Notes under the pieces: model-generated
What the model saw: the letters and a program-made list of their open reading frames with translations, nothing else
Database searches by the model: none
Told to the model about the DNA's origin: nothing
Shown: piece by piece, positions 35,352-45,855 of the stretch
Layout: every line of letters begins with the position of its first letter
How positions within the stretch are numbered: the first letter of the stretch is position 1
Assembly (NCBI GenBank): GCA_029817715.1
Contig: JARUPY010000189.1
Span: forward strand, 3,968,001 to 4,032,000
Origin: Melastoma dodecandrum
Taxonomy: Eukaryota; Streptophyta; Magnoliopsida; Myrtales; Melastomataceae
Direction of reading: 5' to 3'
DNA: 64,000 nt
Position numbers and translations under genes: made by a program

Positions 35352-37274
35352 AACCTCCCCCACCAGAGGAAGTTGATGCCCACGTCGACGCCTTGCTGAG
35401 GTACGCTTGTAGTTCATTCTCGAATTGCCACAAGGTGTTTGCCTTCTCCCAGGTAGCCTCCGCCACCTCCTTGCCCCTCCATTGGACAAGGTACTCCGTT
35501 CTACGATTCTTCTTGCTTTGCCCCAAGACGCGATGATCTAGAATGCGCTCCACCTGAAGCTCATGCTGTACAGGCACAGTCGGAGGTGCCCGTTTCGCTT
35601 GGACTCTCCCTTCGGTACGATCATCGTCATGGATTGGCTTCAAGAAGCTCACGTGGAACGTCGGATGAATCTTCATCCTCTCAGGCAGCTTTAACCTATA
35701 GGCCACCGCACCCACACGTTTGACAACTTCAAAGGGACCTTCGTACCTTTGAATCAATCCGCGATGGACCCGCTTGCTATTGATTTTCTTCCAAATCTGC
35801 AGGGTGAGCTTAAACATGGCCTTGTCTCCCACATTGAACTCAACCGCCCTCCGACGATGATCAACATACTTCTTCATGCGTCGGGCTGCTTTCTCGAAGC
35901 TGTCTCGCGCCTCGGTGAGCATCTCATGTTTGTCCCGGGCGATGGGAGAGGCAGCTGGACAGGGGCGACCAGACCGTTGCACTGCTACCTCTTGTGGCGT
36001 GAGCGGCTGCTATCAAATGGCAAGCTCGAATGGGCTAAAACCAGTCACGGACGACCTGTGCAGTTATAGCAAAACTGAGCAGTATCAAGTAAATGAACCC
36101 AGTTTTTATGACTTGTTATCACGTAGTGCCGAAGGTATTCCTCCAACAAAGCATTTGCTCGCTCCGTCTGGCCGTCGATTTGCGGGTGATTAGCCATGGA
36201 GTACTTCAGCTCCGAACCCAAGAAGGCAAAGAGTTGCGTCCAGAATCGGCCCGTGAACCGCGCATCACGATCACTCACAATGTCCATCGGCAGCCCAAAA
36301 TGTTTTACCACGTTCTTATGGAATAGCTCGGCCGCAACTTCTGTCGTGCAAGCATGGGGAGCAGTTACAAAGATGCGGTACTTGGAGAAAAGATCGACCA
36401 CCACGTAAGCTTCGCAATCCTCCTCAAGTCGGGCCCACATGTAGCTTCTCTTCACCAGGGCAATCATCCGTTCCCGCCCCGGGTGACCCACCCACAATGA
36501 GTCATGGGATTCTCGCAGGATCCACTCTCGCAGTCCCCCGCCGATAGGGACGTATAAACGCTGGCCCTCACTGTACAGCCAGTCATCCTCTAGCCAGTAC
36601 CTTCGCACGTTCCCGGCTTTGACCTGCTCAACCAATTTTACGTAAGTAGGGTCAACTTTAACTAGGTCACGAACCTTATCAAGGATTTCCGTATGAAAGG
36701 AGGAGATGGCTACGATCGTTTCCATTGTAGTTTTTGGCTCATCCCCCTCTGTAATGCGGACTTGCCAATATCCTGACCGTAGATCCAACTTAGAGAAGTA
36801 AGCAGCCTTCGACAACCGATCGAACAAATCTGCCACCAACGGTACTGGGTACTTATTCTTTACGGTAACTTTGTTCAGCCCCTGGTAATCCACGCAAAGC
36901 CGAAAAGTGCCATCATGCTTCATCTGGAACAGGACAGGAGCTCCGAAAGGTGCCTTGGATGGCTGAATTTTTCCCGACTCGAGTAATTCACCCAATTAAA
37001 CTCTTAGCTCCACCAGCTCTTTCGGTGCCATCCGGTAAGGAGCCTTAGCAGGGGGAACAGTACCAGGGAGGAGATCGATTTTGTGGTCCGCCGCCCACCT
37101 AGGAGGAAGACCCTCTGGTAGCTCGGCTGGCATGACATCTTTGAATTCATCTAGGACAGACTCAACAACCTGGGGGATCTCCGTGGACGTGGCCTCCTCC
37201 ACTTCGAATACCGCCTCAAGGTAGATCATCTCTCCCTTTTTCCAACCCTTAGCCAACTGCATTGCCGATACCAT
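35347..37274 (-). pseudogene. Element F pol: RT fragment, integrase, chromodomain
   Basis: 37274-36996 gives the protease-RT linker (EFKDVMPAELPEGLPPRWAA, KAPYRMAPKEL). After a stop, 36995-36045 gives RT start (FRLCVDYQGLNKVTVKNKYPVP, KLDLRSGYWQVRI), then jumps in frame from GDEPKTT to FHTEILDKVRDLV before the integrase zinc region, so most of RT and all RNase H are deleted. Integrase has VSDRDARFTGRFW and HPQIDGQTERAN. After a frameshift, 35982-35347 holds the C-terminal domain (KINSKRVHRGL, RYEGPFEVVKRVG) and a chromodomain (YLVQWRGKEVAEATWE). Confidence 0.83.
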
Positions 37275-37348
37275 CTCCGATTTCCCATCACTGGCTTTCC
37301 CTTCTAAGTATTGTCCTTGAACGAAGCATGGGTGGGATTACATGAACG

Positions 37349-37553
37349 AAGCAGCGTCAGAGGAAGTTCCAGAGTCGCCTGCCATAGCCTCCTGGTCATG
37401 TCAGACCTGCCCCAGCATCGTATGACCCAAGTAAGTGACAATCTAGCTTCCCTTTGTCGCCAATGACCAATTTGCTCGTGCCAACCTCACGAGCCATGCC
37501 CAAGGAACCGTCCTGGGCGTGCCTTGCCTACCACCCGTCCATGGGCACTTACA
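37349..37553 (-). repeat. 5' LTR fragment of element F
   Basis: About 205 bp matching 35147-35351 (CAGAGGAAGTTCCAGAGTCG, ACCAATTTGCTCGTGC, CCGTCCATGGGC). The part that should lie next to the primer-binding site is missing, in line with an internal deletion reaching into the LTR. Confidence 0.75.
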
Positions 37554-37930
37554 TAGGATTCTTGGTCTTCACTTCCACCATCAGACTGAGCAACCATAGC
37601 TCTGATAGCCAATCTCCGCCTTCACTCTATCGCCTTGGTGAGCAACCGTAGCCTCGACACCAAATCTTCGCTATCACTCCACCACCAGGCATCCAGATCC
37701 ACCACTACCGTCGCCCACAATCTGCCCATCACCTCTGCAGAAGCCAAATTCCACCATTCCAGTCCGCAAGTCAACGACGCCATCAACAAGTCCACGCGTC
37801 ACCACCAACCGCTTCATCATCTTTATTGTTTTTCATGGCCGTAAGCTTTTGATTCGTTTATGAGACAATGTTTGAGCATCATTGATTAATATATTTCACC
37901 TATTTTCTTTTACTGGCGACCACATCCAAA
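37554..37930 (+). repeat. Left LTR of element G, main part
   Basis: Aligns with 40150-40530 almost base for base in blocks (ATCATCTTTATTGTTTTTCATGGC, GAGACAATGTTTGAGCATCATTGATTAATATATTTCA). Ends near TTTACTGGCGACCACATCC, which resembles the primer-site start of element H (TGGCGACCACAGTGGGA). The ORFs in it are not genes. Confidence 0.65.
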
Positions 37931-37935
37931 CCCCT

Positions 37936-38870
37936 ATGAGTGTTCGTGACAAATATTACATTGGGAGTTCAAACACGCAGGATCCTCTACCTCCTTCATT
38001 AGATGAAGAGGATCAGAGTGTGATAGGATCCTTAATTGAAGGAAATACGGCTCAAGGTAGCCAAGACTCTACTTCTTGACTAATTGAATATAGAGCTTAT
38101 CAAAGAATTATAGAATTGCAAAAGAAAAATATAGAAATGCAAAAGAAAAGTATGGAACGAGAGGAAAATAGGCTCAATGTTGAAAGAAATATGGCTGAAA
38201 TGTGGAAAATATGGAGATGCGAGAGGAAAATATGGAAATGCGAGAAATGATAAGAAGTCTCCTCAAGACAACATCTAGCCCAAAACTGGGCGATCCTATT
38301 GATAATAATAATTCTTTTATGAGAGATGCTCGGTGCACGGCTATTGGGAAACATAATGTGTCCTTCCAAGAGGATGATATATGGGGAAATACCACTCAGT
38401 GCGATGCAGATGTCTATGGCGGAAAAATGGCTCCTACTAGACCTTTTTTTCCTCGGCCGCTGAGTCCCATTAGGCTGGAGCAGACCCGTAGAGAAAGTTT
38501 CTATGCAAAACCACATGTAGACGAATCTGTCTATAGAGCAAAATTTTTTTGTGAATCAATTTGTACTAGATGACCATAGGAAGACATGTAGCCTTACGAA
38601 AATTCATATTCTGAATACATAGACTGGGAATGGACTCGTGACGAGTCTACGAGAATGATCAGTCCTAATCAACTCTACGAAAATGACGAAGTAGGCTGGG
38701 ACGAGTATTCTCCTAGAACTAACACAATCAGGCAGCCTAGCTCTTTTGTCCCGACACAACTAGAAAACTTCATAGACAAGGACTACAAAGTAAATAGTAT
38801 GCGAATCACTACTCCAACAATGCCATTCATATCGATGAAGAGAGAGTTTTTATAGGAAATTTTCCGTCGA
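37936..38870 (+). pseudogene. Element G gag-like remnant
   Basis: Begins MSVRDKYYIGSSNTQDP, then after stops a charged repeated stretch (NMEMREENMEMRE) and PFFPRPLSPIRLEQTRRESFYAKPHVDE, comparable in layout with SFYYKPRENE of element H gag. EDEVGWDEYSPRTN follows. Several stops. No capsid core or zinc knuckle was recognised. Confidence 0.5.
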
Positions 38871-39532
38871 GGGGTATGTCCCCACTCCCGAAGCTCCCGT
38901 AACAGAGATCGTACCAAAAACCCCGCGGAGGAGTAGGTGCCCATAACGAAATCTCCTATTGAGGTAGATGCCATAAGAAACCCGTCGCGGGAGGTTGATA
39001 GAGTTGAGCAGTTTGGCCAACCCTCAAATATGTTGGGGTGCAAGTGGTATAACAAATTATGCCAAATTTTGTGCCCATAATTGACGTCAACCATTAAAGA
39101 ATGAAATTACAATTCATACTTTTCATACTTTCCAAACAGAGGTTAACATCGTAGAGAACGACCTTGAACTTTCGGAGCATGAACCATGGGCGCCTGGAGA
39201 AACATTAGTGGTCAACCCGTTATTATGGTGCCACTTGTCCTTTGATCCGGACGGTTAGCAACACGACATACATTTAAATCGGCAGCGTCTCGCCCAACTA
39301 GACAGGGATTTTCAATTCACGCAATACTGGCGAATATCATGGGCTCATAGTCTCAACAAAATCGTGTACCTTAACATGGATTTCCAACCCACACGAGGAT
39401 ATAGAGTTTGGCACATACCACGGGATCACACCACTTCATTCTTTTTGTTCTTCTTTGTCTGTAATCCAAACCACTTTACAATGCTAGTTAAGATTCTCAG
39501 CTAAGAACATCTCACCCTAAGAGGTGGGCTTA
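38871..39532 (+). other. Unidentified internal part of element G
   Basis: Contains a largely open stretch (about 39225-39500) with NRQRLAQLDRDFQFTQYW and YLNMDFQPTRGYRVWHIPRD, interrupted by one TAG and ending at a TAA. I do not recognise the protein. A purine-rich AAGAGGTGGG near 39518-39527 precedes the presumed right LTR. Confidence 0.4.
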
Positions 39533-40530
39533 TGTTGACATGGAAAAAATCTCGGGCCTAATTATGATGAGCCCATAAATTCAGGCTATTTTATGAACAA
39601 ACTTATGCTGACCCATATCAAGTCTACCAAGATAATAACAAGGAGTTTTGGGCCCATTTTACAAGAAGCCCATCGGTCCACGGGTCATTAAGAGTGTTTA
39701 CTAGCCCACCGTTATGTGTGCCCGCCGGGGAAGTACTAAGTCTACGAAGGACCGTCGGGGTCAGAGTCTACGAAGATCAGAAAAGATCTTCACTCCGAGA
39801 TTTTCGGAAAAAAGATTACGGACCACATTCCCATGATTTTTAACGATCTTCATGTGGAGAAAATCTGGGGACACGTCTCCATTTATCTGATTTAATATAA
39901 GAAAGAGAAGCTATTATGTCTACGCGAGCCCAAACTGATAGACGACGTGGGTAAATGCCATGTCTACCAGGATCAATTTGTTACCGAGATTTCCGGAAGT
40001 CAATTAGGAGGACCACGACTTGGGAAGATACTCTGAGAACTTGTCAAACATCTCATCCTCCTTAGTCAGACATGACAATCAAACCCAGACATATTTTGCA
40101 TTGATCGTCAACCTTTAGTTTTATTTAACAAGCATCCAAACCCCGACCTGGGTGAATTTGCAGGTCTTCACTTCCATCATCAGAGTGAGCAACCGTAGCT
40201 CTGATAGCCAATCTACGCCTTCACTCTATCGTCTTGGTGAGCAACCGTAACCTCGACACCAAAGCTCCGCCATCACTCCACTACCAGGCATTCAGATCCA
40301 CCACTACCTTCGACCACAATCTGCCCATCGCCTCTCCAGAAGCCAAATTCCACCATTCAAATCCGCAATTCTACGACGCCATCAACAAGTCCACGTCGTC
40401 ACCACCAACCACTTCATCATCTTTATTGTTTTTCATGGCTGTATGCTTTTGATTCGTTTGTGAGACAATGTTTGAGCATCATTGATTAATATATTTCATC
40501 TATTTTCATTTACTGGCGACCACATCCGAA
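39533..40530 (+). repeat. Right LTR of element G
   Basis: Starts TGTTGACATGG (as H LTR starts TGTTGACAC) and runs through GGGCCTAATTATGATGAGCCC and several CTACGAAG phrases into the part shared with the left copy. The shared sequence continues past the LTR end into a primer-site-like TGGCGACCAC (about 40513), unusual for a 3' LTR. Confidence 0.5.
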
Positions 40531-40670
40531 CCCCGTGAGCGTTCATGCCTAATATTCCCAACGCGATCTGTTTCCGATGCGAACAGTTTCCCTATTTTTT
40601 TCTGGGTCCTCAGTAGTTTTTTTTTGCATGAGGCATGTTTCAAGAGGCTTTGTGAATTCTTAATAATTGG

Positions 40671-40688
40671 CTCCCACTATGGTCGACA
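40671..40688 (-). other. Primer-binding site of element E
   Basis: Minus strand TGTCGACCATAGTGGGAG, collinear with TGGCGACCACAGTGGGAG of element H at 50274. Confidence 0.65.
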
Positions 40689-40694
40689 AGAACG

Positions 40695-41473
40695 TGTTGG
40701 CGTGGAATCGTGTTCCCCGTAAAACGTACCGAATTTTACAGAGAAATTGTGGTCGTCGTAAAGTAAATGAATGAAAATTGAAAGGGAAAGCAATGCTTGA
40801 ATTAATTAAACAATATTGAATTACAGGACAACACATATAGACATGATGCGAATTGAAATACAACAAAAGGGAGCTTGTAAACAACGACGGAGTGTTCCAT
40901 AGAAACAATGGCTACAACAGATCCCTTTAGTGGAATCTACCTTAGTGGATCAACGGTCGGATGTTGTGAAGTGAAAGTGGTTTTAGGACGCTGGAGTTCG
41001 AGACGCGGGGAAGCGAGCAATGGCGGTTGACCAACTTAGACAAAATCAGGGTTTGTGTTGAATGGATCCTCTTTTCCTTTGCTCTTTCTACCTTTTATGT
41101 TCCCAGAATCTTGCGATTACTATTATAGCTAAAGGAGAGCCTCCCAGATCGTGCACACGATTGAATCCTTTTTTTGTAGGAACCTTGCACGTTGTGCTTT
41201 GTTCGGCTTCTCTAGGTTTGTCCATTGTCCTGCTCCATTGACGTAACCGAACGTGGATTGATGGGAGTCCTCTCGAGATATTACGGGCTCTCGAGTAGTG
41301 GGAGGCTGCTTGGGTCTCGAGCTGTATGGGGTTATCTGTAACGTGCTCGAGAAGTACTTCTCGAGTAGTGTTAATCTTGGGCCCCTGTTCGGGAGGCATT
41401 CCTTGAGTAGTGCTTATATAGACTTTTACCTCTCCGGCCCATTGAGGATGAAGCCAAAATTAAAGTGTCAAAA
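40695..41473 (-). repeat. 5' LTR of element E (same family as H)
   Basis: Minus strand LTR whose blocks line up with 49222-50267: TTGACAC start, TGGGCC, CTCGAG-rich part, ATCGTG-GCACGATCTG, a CATAAAAGG TATA-like box (41100-41091 reversed) and CCAACACG end. Only about 100 bp of gag leader remains beyond its primer site before element G begins. It may be the 5' end of the element whose pol is D. Confidence 0.7.
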
Positions 41474-42300
41474 ACTACCGTCGAAGTTGCTCGAATTGGC
41501 ACCAGTTATGGTTTTCGGCATTGTTGGCCTATCCTCCCACTCTGTTTGCCAAAGGCGTGTTCGCTCCGGAAGTGACCGCTGGACAAGCCGGATCCAAACA
41601 CATCGAAAATATCTGGCATTCCGAGCATCTGGTACTCGGAGGTTCGTTGAAATGTGTGACTGTCGTATGAATGAAGAAATAGAGGAGAAGATAGTGGAAC
41701 GACACCCTTAAGCAGAACACTTAGGATACCATCGACGATGCCTTCGGAGGGAACAAGATCGCAGGAGCAGAAGACTGCAAGAACGTTGGCATGCTTGAAC
41801 GCCTGATGCTTGAAGATAAAAAAAACTATATATACGTCTGTAGAGAGATGTGTGGACAATGCCTAAAAACAACCATTTATACTAGGCTAGAGTTACGTAT
41901 TTACAGAAATGAGATATTCTACATAAATTATGTGTCTTTGTTGCCGGATTTCATTGAATATCTCCTTTCTATTTGAGCAGCTTTGGCAACAATTTCCTTC
42001 CATGTCTCGAGATTGCCCGAAATCTTTCTATGACAGCCACTGACTGATCGTATCGCCTATTGGCCTTCACTGCAAAGTTTCCTCGCTCGTCCAGTTGACT
42101 GTCGCTTCATCGCTTTGTTGATCCTTGTCGTCTGGTAGCCCCGTCGCTTGATAACTGCTTCGCCCGCAAGCGTTCGATATGTTTCCACAGCTACCTCCTT
42201 ACTGGGCCTCATGTGCTTTGAGTCTGCATTCTGGATCGATCCACAAATAGCATCGAGATCTGTGGGCCATAATTTCTGTTATTAAAGTGCAACGTCGACA
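41474..42300 (-). repeat. Possible further LTR fragment
   Basis: On the minus strand the stretch starts TGTCGACGTTGCAC (42300), like element I's LTR start TGTCGACATTG, has a TATAAATGG box near 41875, and ends with ATGGTATCC near 41735. No partner copy is present, so the call is tentative. ORFs inside are short. Confidence 0.3.
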
Positions 42301-42959
42301 AAGAAGATATATACATTATTTCCCAAATATATATTTATTATATATATCTTGTGTGTAGAATCTTAAATCTTAACGGAGACGGAACACAGAAATAAAGCAA
42401 AAGTTCTGGTTATCTGGTTACTTGATTTTTTTGACATGAATCCACTGTTGTTCGCAAATCTAACAAAAAAAAAAGATGCTTATGAACTTAATGCAGTAAT
42501 CCACTATTCATCTGGCGAGTGTGCAGAGTCTAAATAAATGAGAGAGTGAACATTTAGACGTAAACTAAAAATTAATGAATGTGATTAAGAATTGATATTA
42601 ATTTAATGACATGGGTTGAAAACAAAATTCGTATTTAAGTTTCAGTATTGTAAATTTTGTTTCCACTACGACCGAGCTGGGCGGGTCATTCTCTGTTAAC
42701 GAAGGGATCTCAATTTACCTCACCCCATTAATTAAAATTAGATAAGCTATAAAACAAATCAAGCAGGAATGACGGCTACACTCCTCGCCAATAAATAATA
42801 GAACATTACAGAATTACAACGACTTCATTATTTTATTCCAATAATGTTTCTTTTTTGAGGTAATGGCTTTTGCTTTGATTTAATAAAATGTGTTTAAGGG
42901 TAACTGCATGAAAATGTACTTGTTGATGTGATAAGTTTGGCCGCGACTAAAAGACCGTG
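42301..42959. other. AT-rich intergenic sequence
   Basis: No gene, RNA or transposon recognised. Contains TATATA-rich runs near 42320-42350. Confidence 0.5.
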
Positions 42960-43091
42960 GCCGGATGCACCCGTCTGATTACGAAGACGGACTTGTTGTT
43001 TCGTACAATTGTACGAAACAGTAATAAACTATTTCACATTTGAGGAAATTTTTTTTGTAATGGGCCTAAATATTTCGGAGAGGGTTCGTAC

Positions 43092-44484
43092 TAGGGGCGA
43101 GCATAGGTTCCGAGAACCTGTCGGAACCGGCACCATAGGGTCGGTGTCAGTATAGATTCTCGAATGGATCGGGTAGGTTCTAAGTTCTAAATTTTACAAA
43201 ACCGGCGGTACCAAGTACGGTTCCCGGTTCTCCCCCCGGAACCAACTTGGAGAACCTGAAACCTAACCTAAATATTACCCAACCCAATATCCTACCATAA
43301 ATATTACCCAACCCAATAACCTAAATTAAACTTTACCCTATCCCAAACAATTATCCCGGTTCCTAACCTTTCTATTCCCAGTCTCTCCCCCCTCTTCACA
43401 ACGTCTTCATCAAACGGTTCCAGGGGTTACGGTTTCTTACGGTAAGTCAGCTCCTAATATGCTTTTTCTCTTCTTCCCCGCCTTGCATTGTCAATTTTTA
43501 TTTACAATTCTTTATGGGTTATGATTTTTTGGAGGATTTTCGGGATGGGTTAGGTTGATTGAGCCGTGGGTGATGAGAATACTTTCTTAAAAGTTCTTTT
43601 TTTCTGAACATAGTCGGTCAGGGGGTGATTCTGTGGCGTTTGGATTTTTATTTTGATGTAATTTGAGGCGTTGGTGCTCTGGATCATCTGTTTAATGATC
43701 TATTGTTTGATTTGTTAGGTTGTTCGAATTAGAAGATGAATCCCGATTCTCACAACAATGAGGCTCAAATAACTAGTGTCAAGCGAACTTTAGCTTCAAC
43801 AGCGGCCAATCTTCCTACTGCTCCTAAGATAACAGGCAAACAAAACATAAAATCTAACGTTTGGGATCATTTTGCGAAAATTCTGAATGAGAAGACTCCT
43901 AAAGTTGTTGTGGTATTAATATGCATTCAAGATTGGCTAAGATCCCCTTTATCTCCTATTAATATAGAGGAGAACCTGGAAAATGCCGAAAGATATGAAC
44001 AAGGTATCTTAATTATTTCAATTTGAGTCATGATGTTTTTGTGTATCATTCGCTCACGTTTTGTTTACATGACTTGTTTATGCAGTTTTGCCGAAATTAA
44101 TTCAGATATTACGAATGCTTGAAGGCGTTGAGGTTCGGAGACGTTGATCGGGATTGAGCTTTGGAGGCGTTGTCGGATTGTTCGTAGCTCATTTTTGTTA
44201 TGCGAACTTGTCGAGTTTGTCTTCATTTTGGGACAATTGATTTGGTTTGTGGATATCTAGCATGTTTTTAGGACTTTTAGTTTGGCTAGTAGATACTTTG
44301 ATATGCTAATTGAAAGTTCTAATAGAAGGCACTGGAACCGGAACCGGAACCGGTAGATTGGTTCCTGGGTGATTCTTTAAACTACTGGGTAGGTTCTAGG
44401 TTCTAAAATTAAGGAACCGGCCATTATAGGTAAGTTCCAGATTCCACGTCCGGAACCTACCCACCCGGAACCTGTTCACCCCTA
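43092..44484 (+). mobile_element. Non-autonomous hAT element
   Basis: 1393 bp with terminal inverted repeats TAGGGGCGAGCATAGGTTCC / (reverse) TAGGGGTGAACAGGTTCC and an 8-bp target duplication GTTCGTAC (43084-43091) / GTTCATAC (44485-44492), one mismatch. Subterminal GGAACC / GGTTCC motifs are dense at both ends, likely transposase-binding repeats. Holds only the start of a transposase gene. Confidence 0.85.
43736..44026 (+). pseudogene. hAT transposase 5' exon remnant with BED-finger start
   Basis: 96 codons (MNPDSHNNEAQITSV...) with KSNVWDHFAKI, the typical start of a BED zinc finger in hAT transposases. The cysteines and the catalytic part are absent; the frame runs into unrelated sequence and stops. 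It shows the element derives from an autonomous hAT by internal deletion. Confidence 0.65.
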
Positions 44485-45425
44485 GTTCATACGAATATAA
44501 GTGGTTTTAAGAAATTTTCTAAATGAGCTTCTATTATTTTACGAAATGTAGCATTCAATGTTTAGTAAATTATGAAAAACTAACGTCTACGAAATACTTT
44601 TCGTAATGGGCCATATTTTTTCGTAAAAGGTTTGTACAAATGTAAGAACTTTTTACGAAATTTTCTTAGCAGGCTTCGTATAATTGTACAAAACCAAACC
44701 ATTACTTTTTGTAAAGTATGAAATAGTGTCGTATGTGGTGTTTCCTAGCCTAGTTCCGAACCTAAATTGGGACTTAGTCAACCCCAAATTTTTTTTAAGC
44801 AAAACCTATTAAATGCAAAAATGGAAAAAGTGAAGTCGTAATTAAAAAAAACTAATAATTGCCAAAATGATGAACTTGTCTTTCACAACTATTTAGGTTC
44901 GGAGTTAGGATATGAATAAATGTAAGTATTTCGTAAAGTACGAAAAAATTTCATGCATTTGTACGGAGTTTATTTATAAAGAATCGAAGAGCTTCGTAAA
45001 TAGCCTGTACATTTGTATGAAGCCTATCGACAAATTTTCGTAAAGAAGATGTAATTTACGAAATGACGACACTAGTTCGTAAATTACGAAACAATAACTC
45101 TTTTGTTTCATATAAGTGTACGAAGTCCATTTAGGAAATTTTCTTAAAAAACATGTACATTTATACGGACACATTATGAGAAAAACGATTAAAAAAAATA
45201 TTTCATAAAGAATAATTTATCGTAATTTACGAAATACTAACGGTTTGGTTTGGTATAATCGTACGAAGCCCGTTAAGAAAATTTCATAAAAACCCATACA
45301 TTTATACGATCCATTACAAAATATTTCGAACTATTATAAACGAAATTAGTAAAATGTAAATAGTAAATTACTATTTTATACAATTATACGACACAGTAAG
45401 TGCGTCTTGACGAGTCCATCCGCGG

Positions 45426-45855
45426 ACGGCTAATTAGCCTTCCCCCGATAAGTATATTGTTAGGAAACGAATTATTTCATATATTTATTTTTAGTTTATG
45501 CATATTTATTCTTGCAGTAATATACATTCGTTTCTGATTTTTGGTGTCCTTAAAATCTATATTTTACTTTTCCTTGATATAACTGTTCTGATATGAAAAT
45601 AAAGAAAATAATGTTAATATCATTTTATAACGAAGGGGAGATTTTACTTAAATTTGCCTTCTATAGCTTCTTTTATTTGACTTGACCGATATTTTTACCC
45701 CCAAAAACACATTCATAATTTTATTTCTCAACAATCTAAAAGACACTCAATATGATAGAGAATTTGAGAGACAGAAAACATTTCTTGCTAATTAAAATGA
45801 ACTTGTACTGTTATATTTTTGAAGTAAACTTTTCACAGGCAGTTCAGATAAGTAT
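45426..45855. other. AT-rich spacer downstream of the enoyl-CoA isomerase
   Basis: 3' flank of the following minus-strand gene; no feature recognised. Confidence 0.5.

Larger units (their letters stand above)
34715..37553 (-). mobile_element. Element F: internally deleted chromovirus
   Basis: Minus-strand gypsy element bounded by LTR sequence (TGTCAC at 34715; CTTACA at 35351 and 37553). It encodes RT, integrase and a chromodomain, but gag, protease and the middle of RT are gone. It sits inside the left LTR of G, whose sequence resumes at 37554. No clean target duplication (CAGGG versus TAGGA). Confidence 0.75.
34682..40545 (+). mobile_element. Element G: gag-only LTR element with nested chromovirus F
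   Basis: Two direct repeats of about 400 bp: 34682-34714 joined to 37554-37945, and 40133-40545 (shared GTCTTCACTTCCA, CTCTGATAGCCAATCT, ACTGGCGACCACATCC). The left LTR is truncated at its start; the right LTR seems to begin at TGTTGACATGG (39533) after a purine-rich AAGAGGTGGG. Internally only gag-like sequence is seen; no pol. Element F splits the left repeat. Confidence 0.6.
42960..45425. mobile_element. Foldback / MULE-like non-autonomous element with a hAT insertion
   Basis: The outer ends are inverted copies: left (about 42975-43080) and the reverse complement of 45240-45420 share CGGATG-ACCCGTC, AAGACG-ACTT, CGTA-AATTGTA and TTTGTAATGG. The interior (44493-45400) is full of TTTCGTAAA / TTTACGAAA motifs, which makes it self-complementary at many scales. 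It is about 1.1 kb without the 1.4-kb hAT. No protein coding capacity. Confidence 0.55.

Noticed and set aside
34659..35399. 246-residue plus-strand open frame
   Set aside because: It lies wholly in the LTR of chromovirus F and its junctions; composition is LTR-like and no domain is visible.
35749..36408. Overlapping plus-strand frames of 70-106 residues
   Set aside because: They are antisense to the integrase region of chromovirus F, whose motifs are clear on the minus strand.
41088..41399. 103-residue minus-strand frame
   Set aside because: It is internal to LTR E and aligns with non-coding LTR H sequence.
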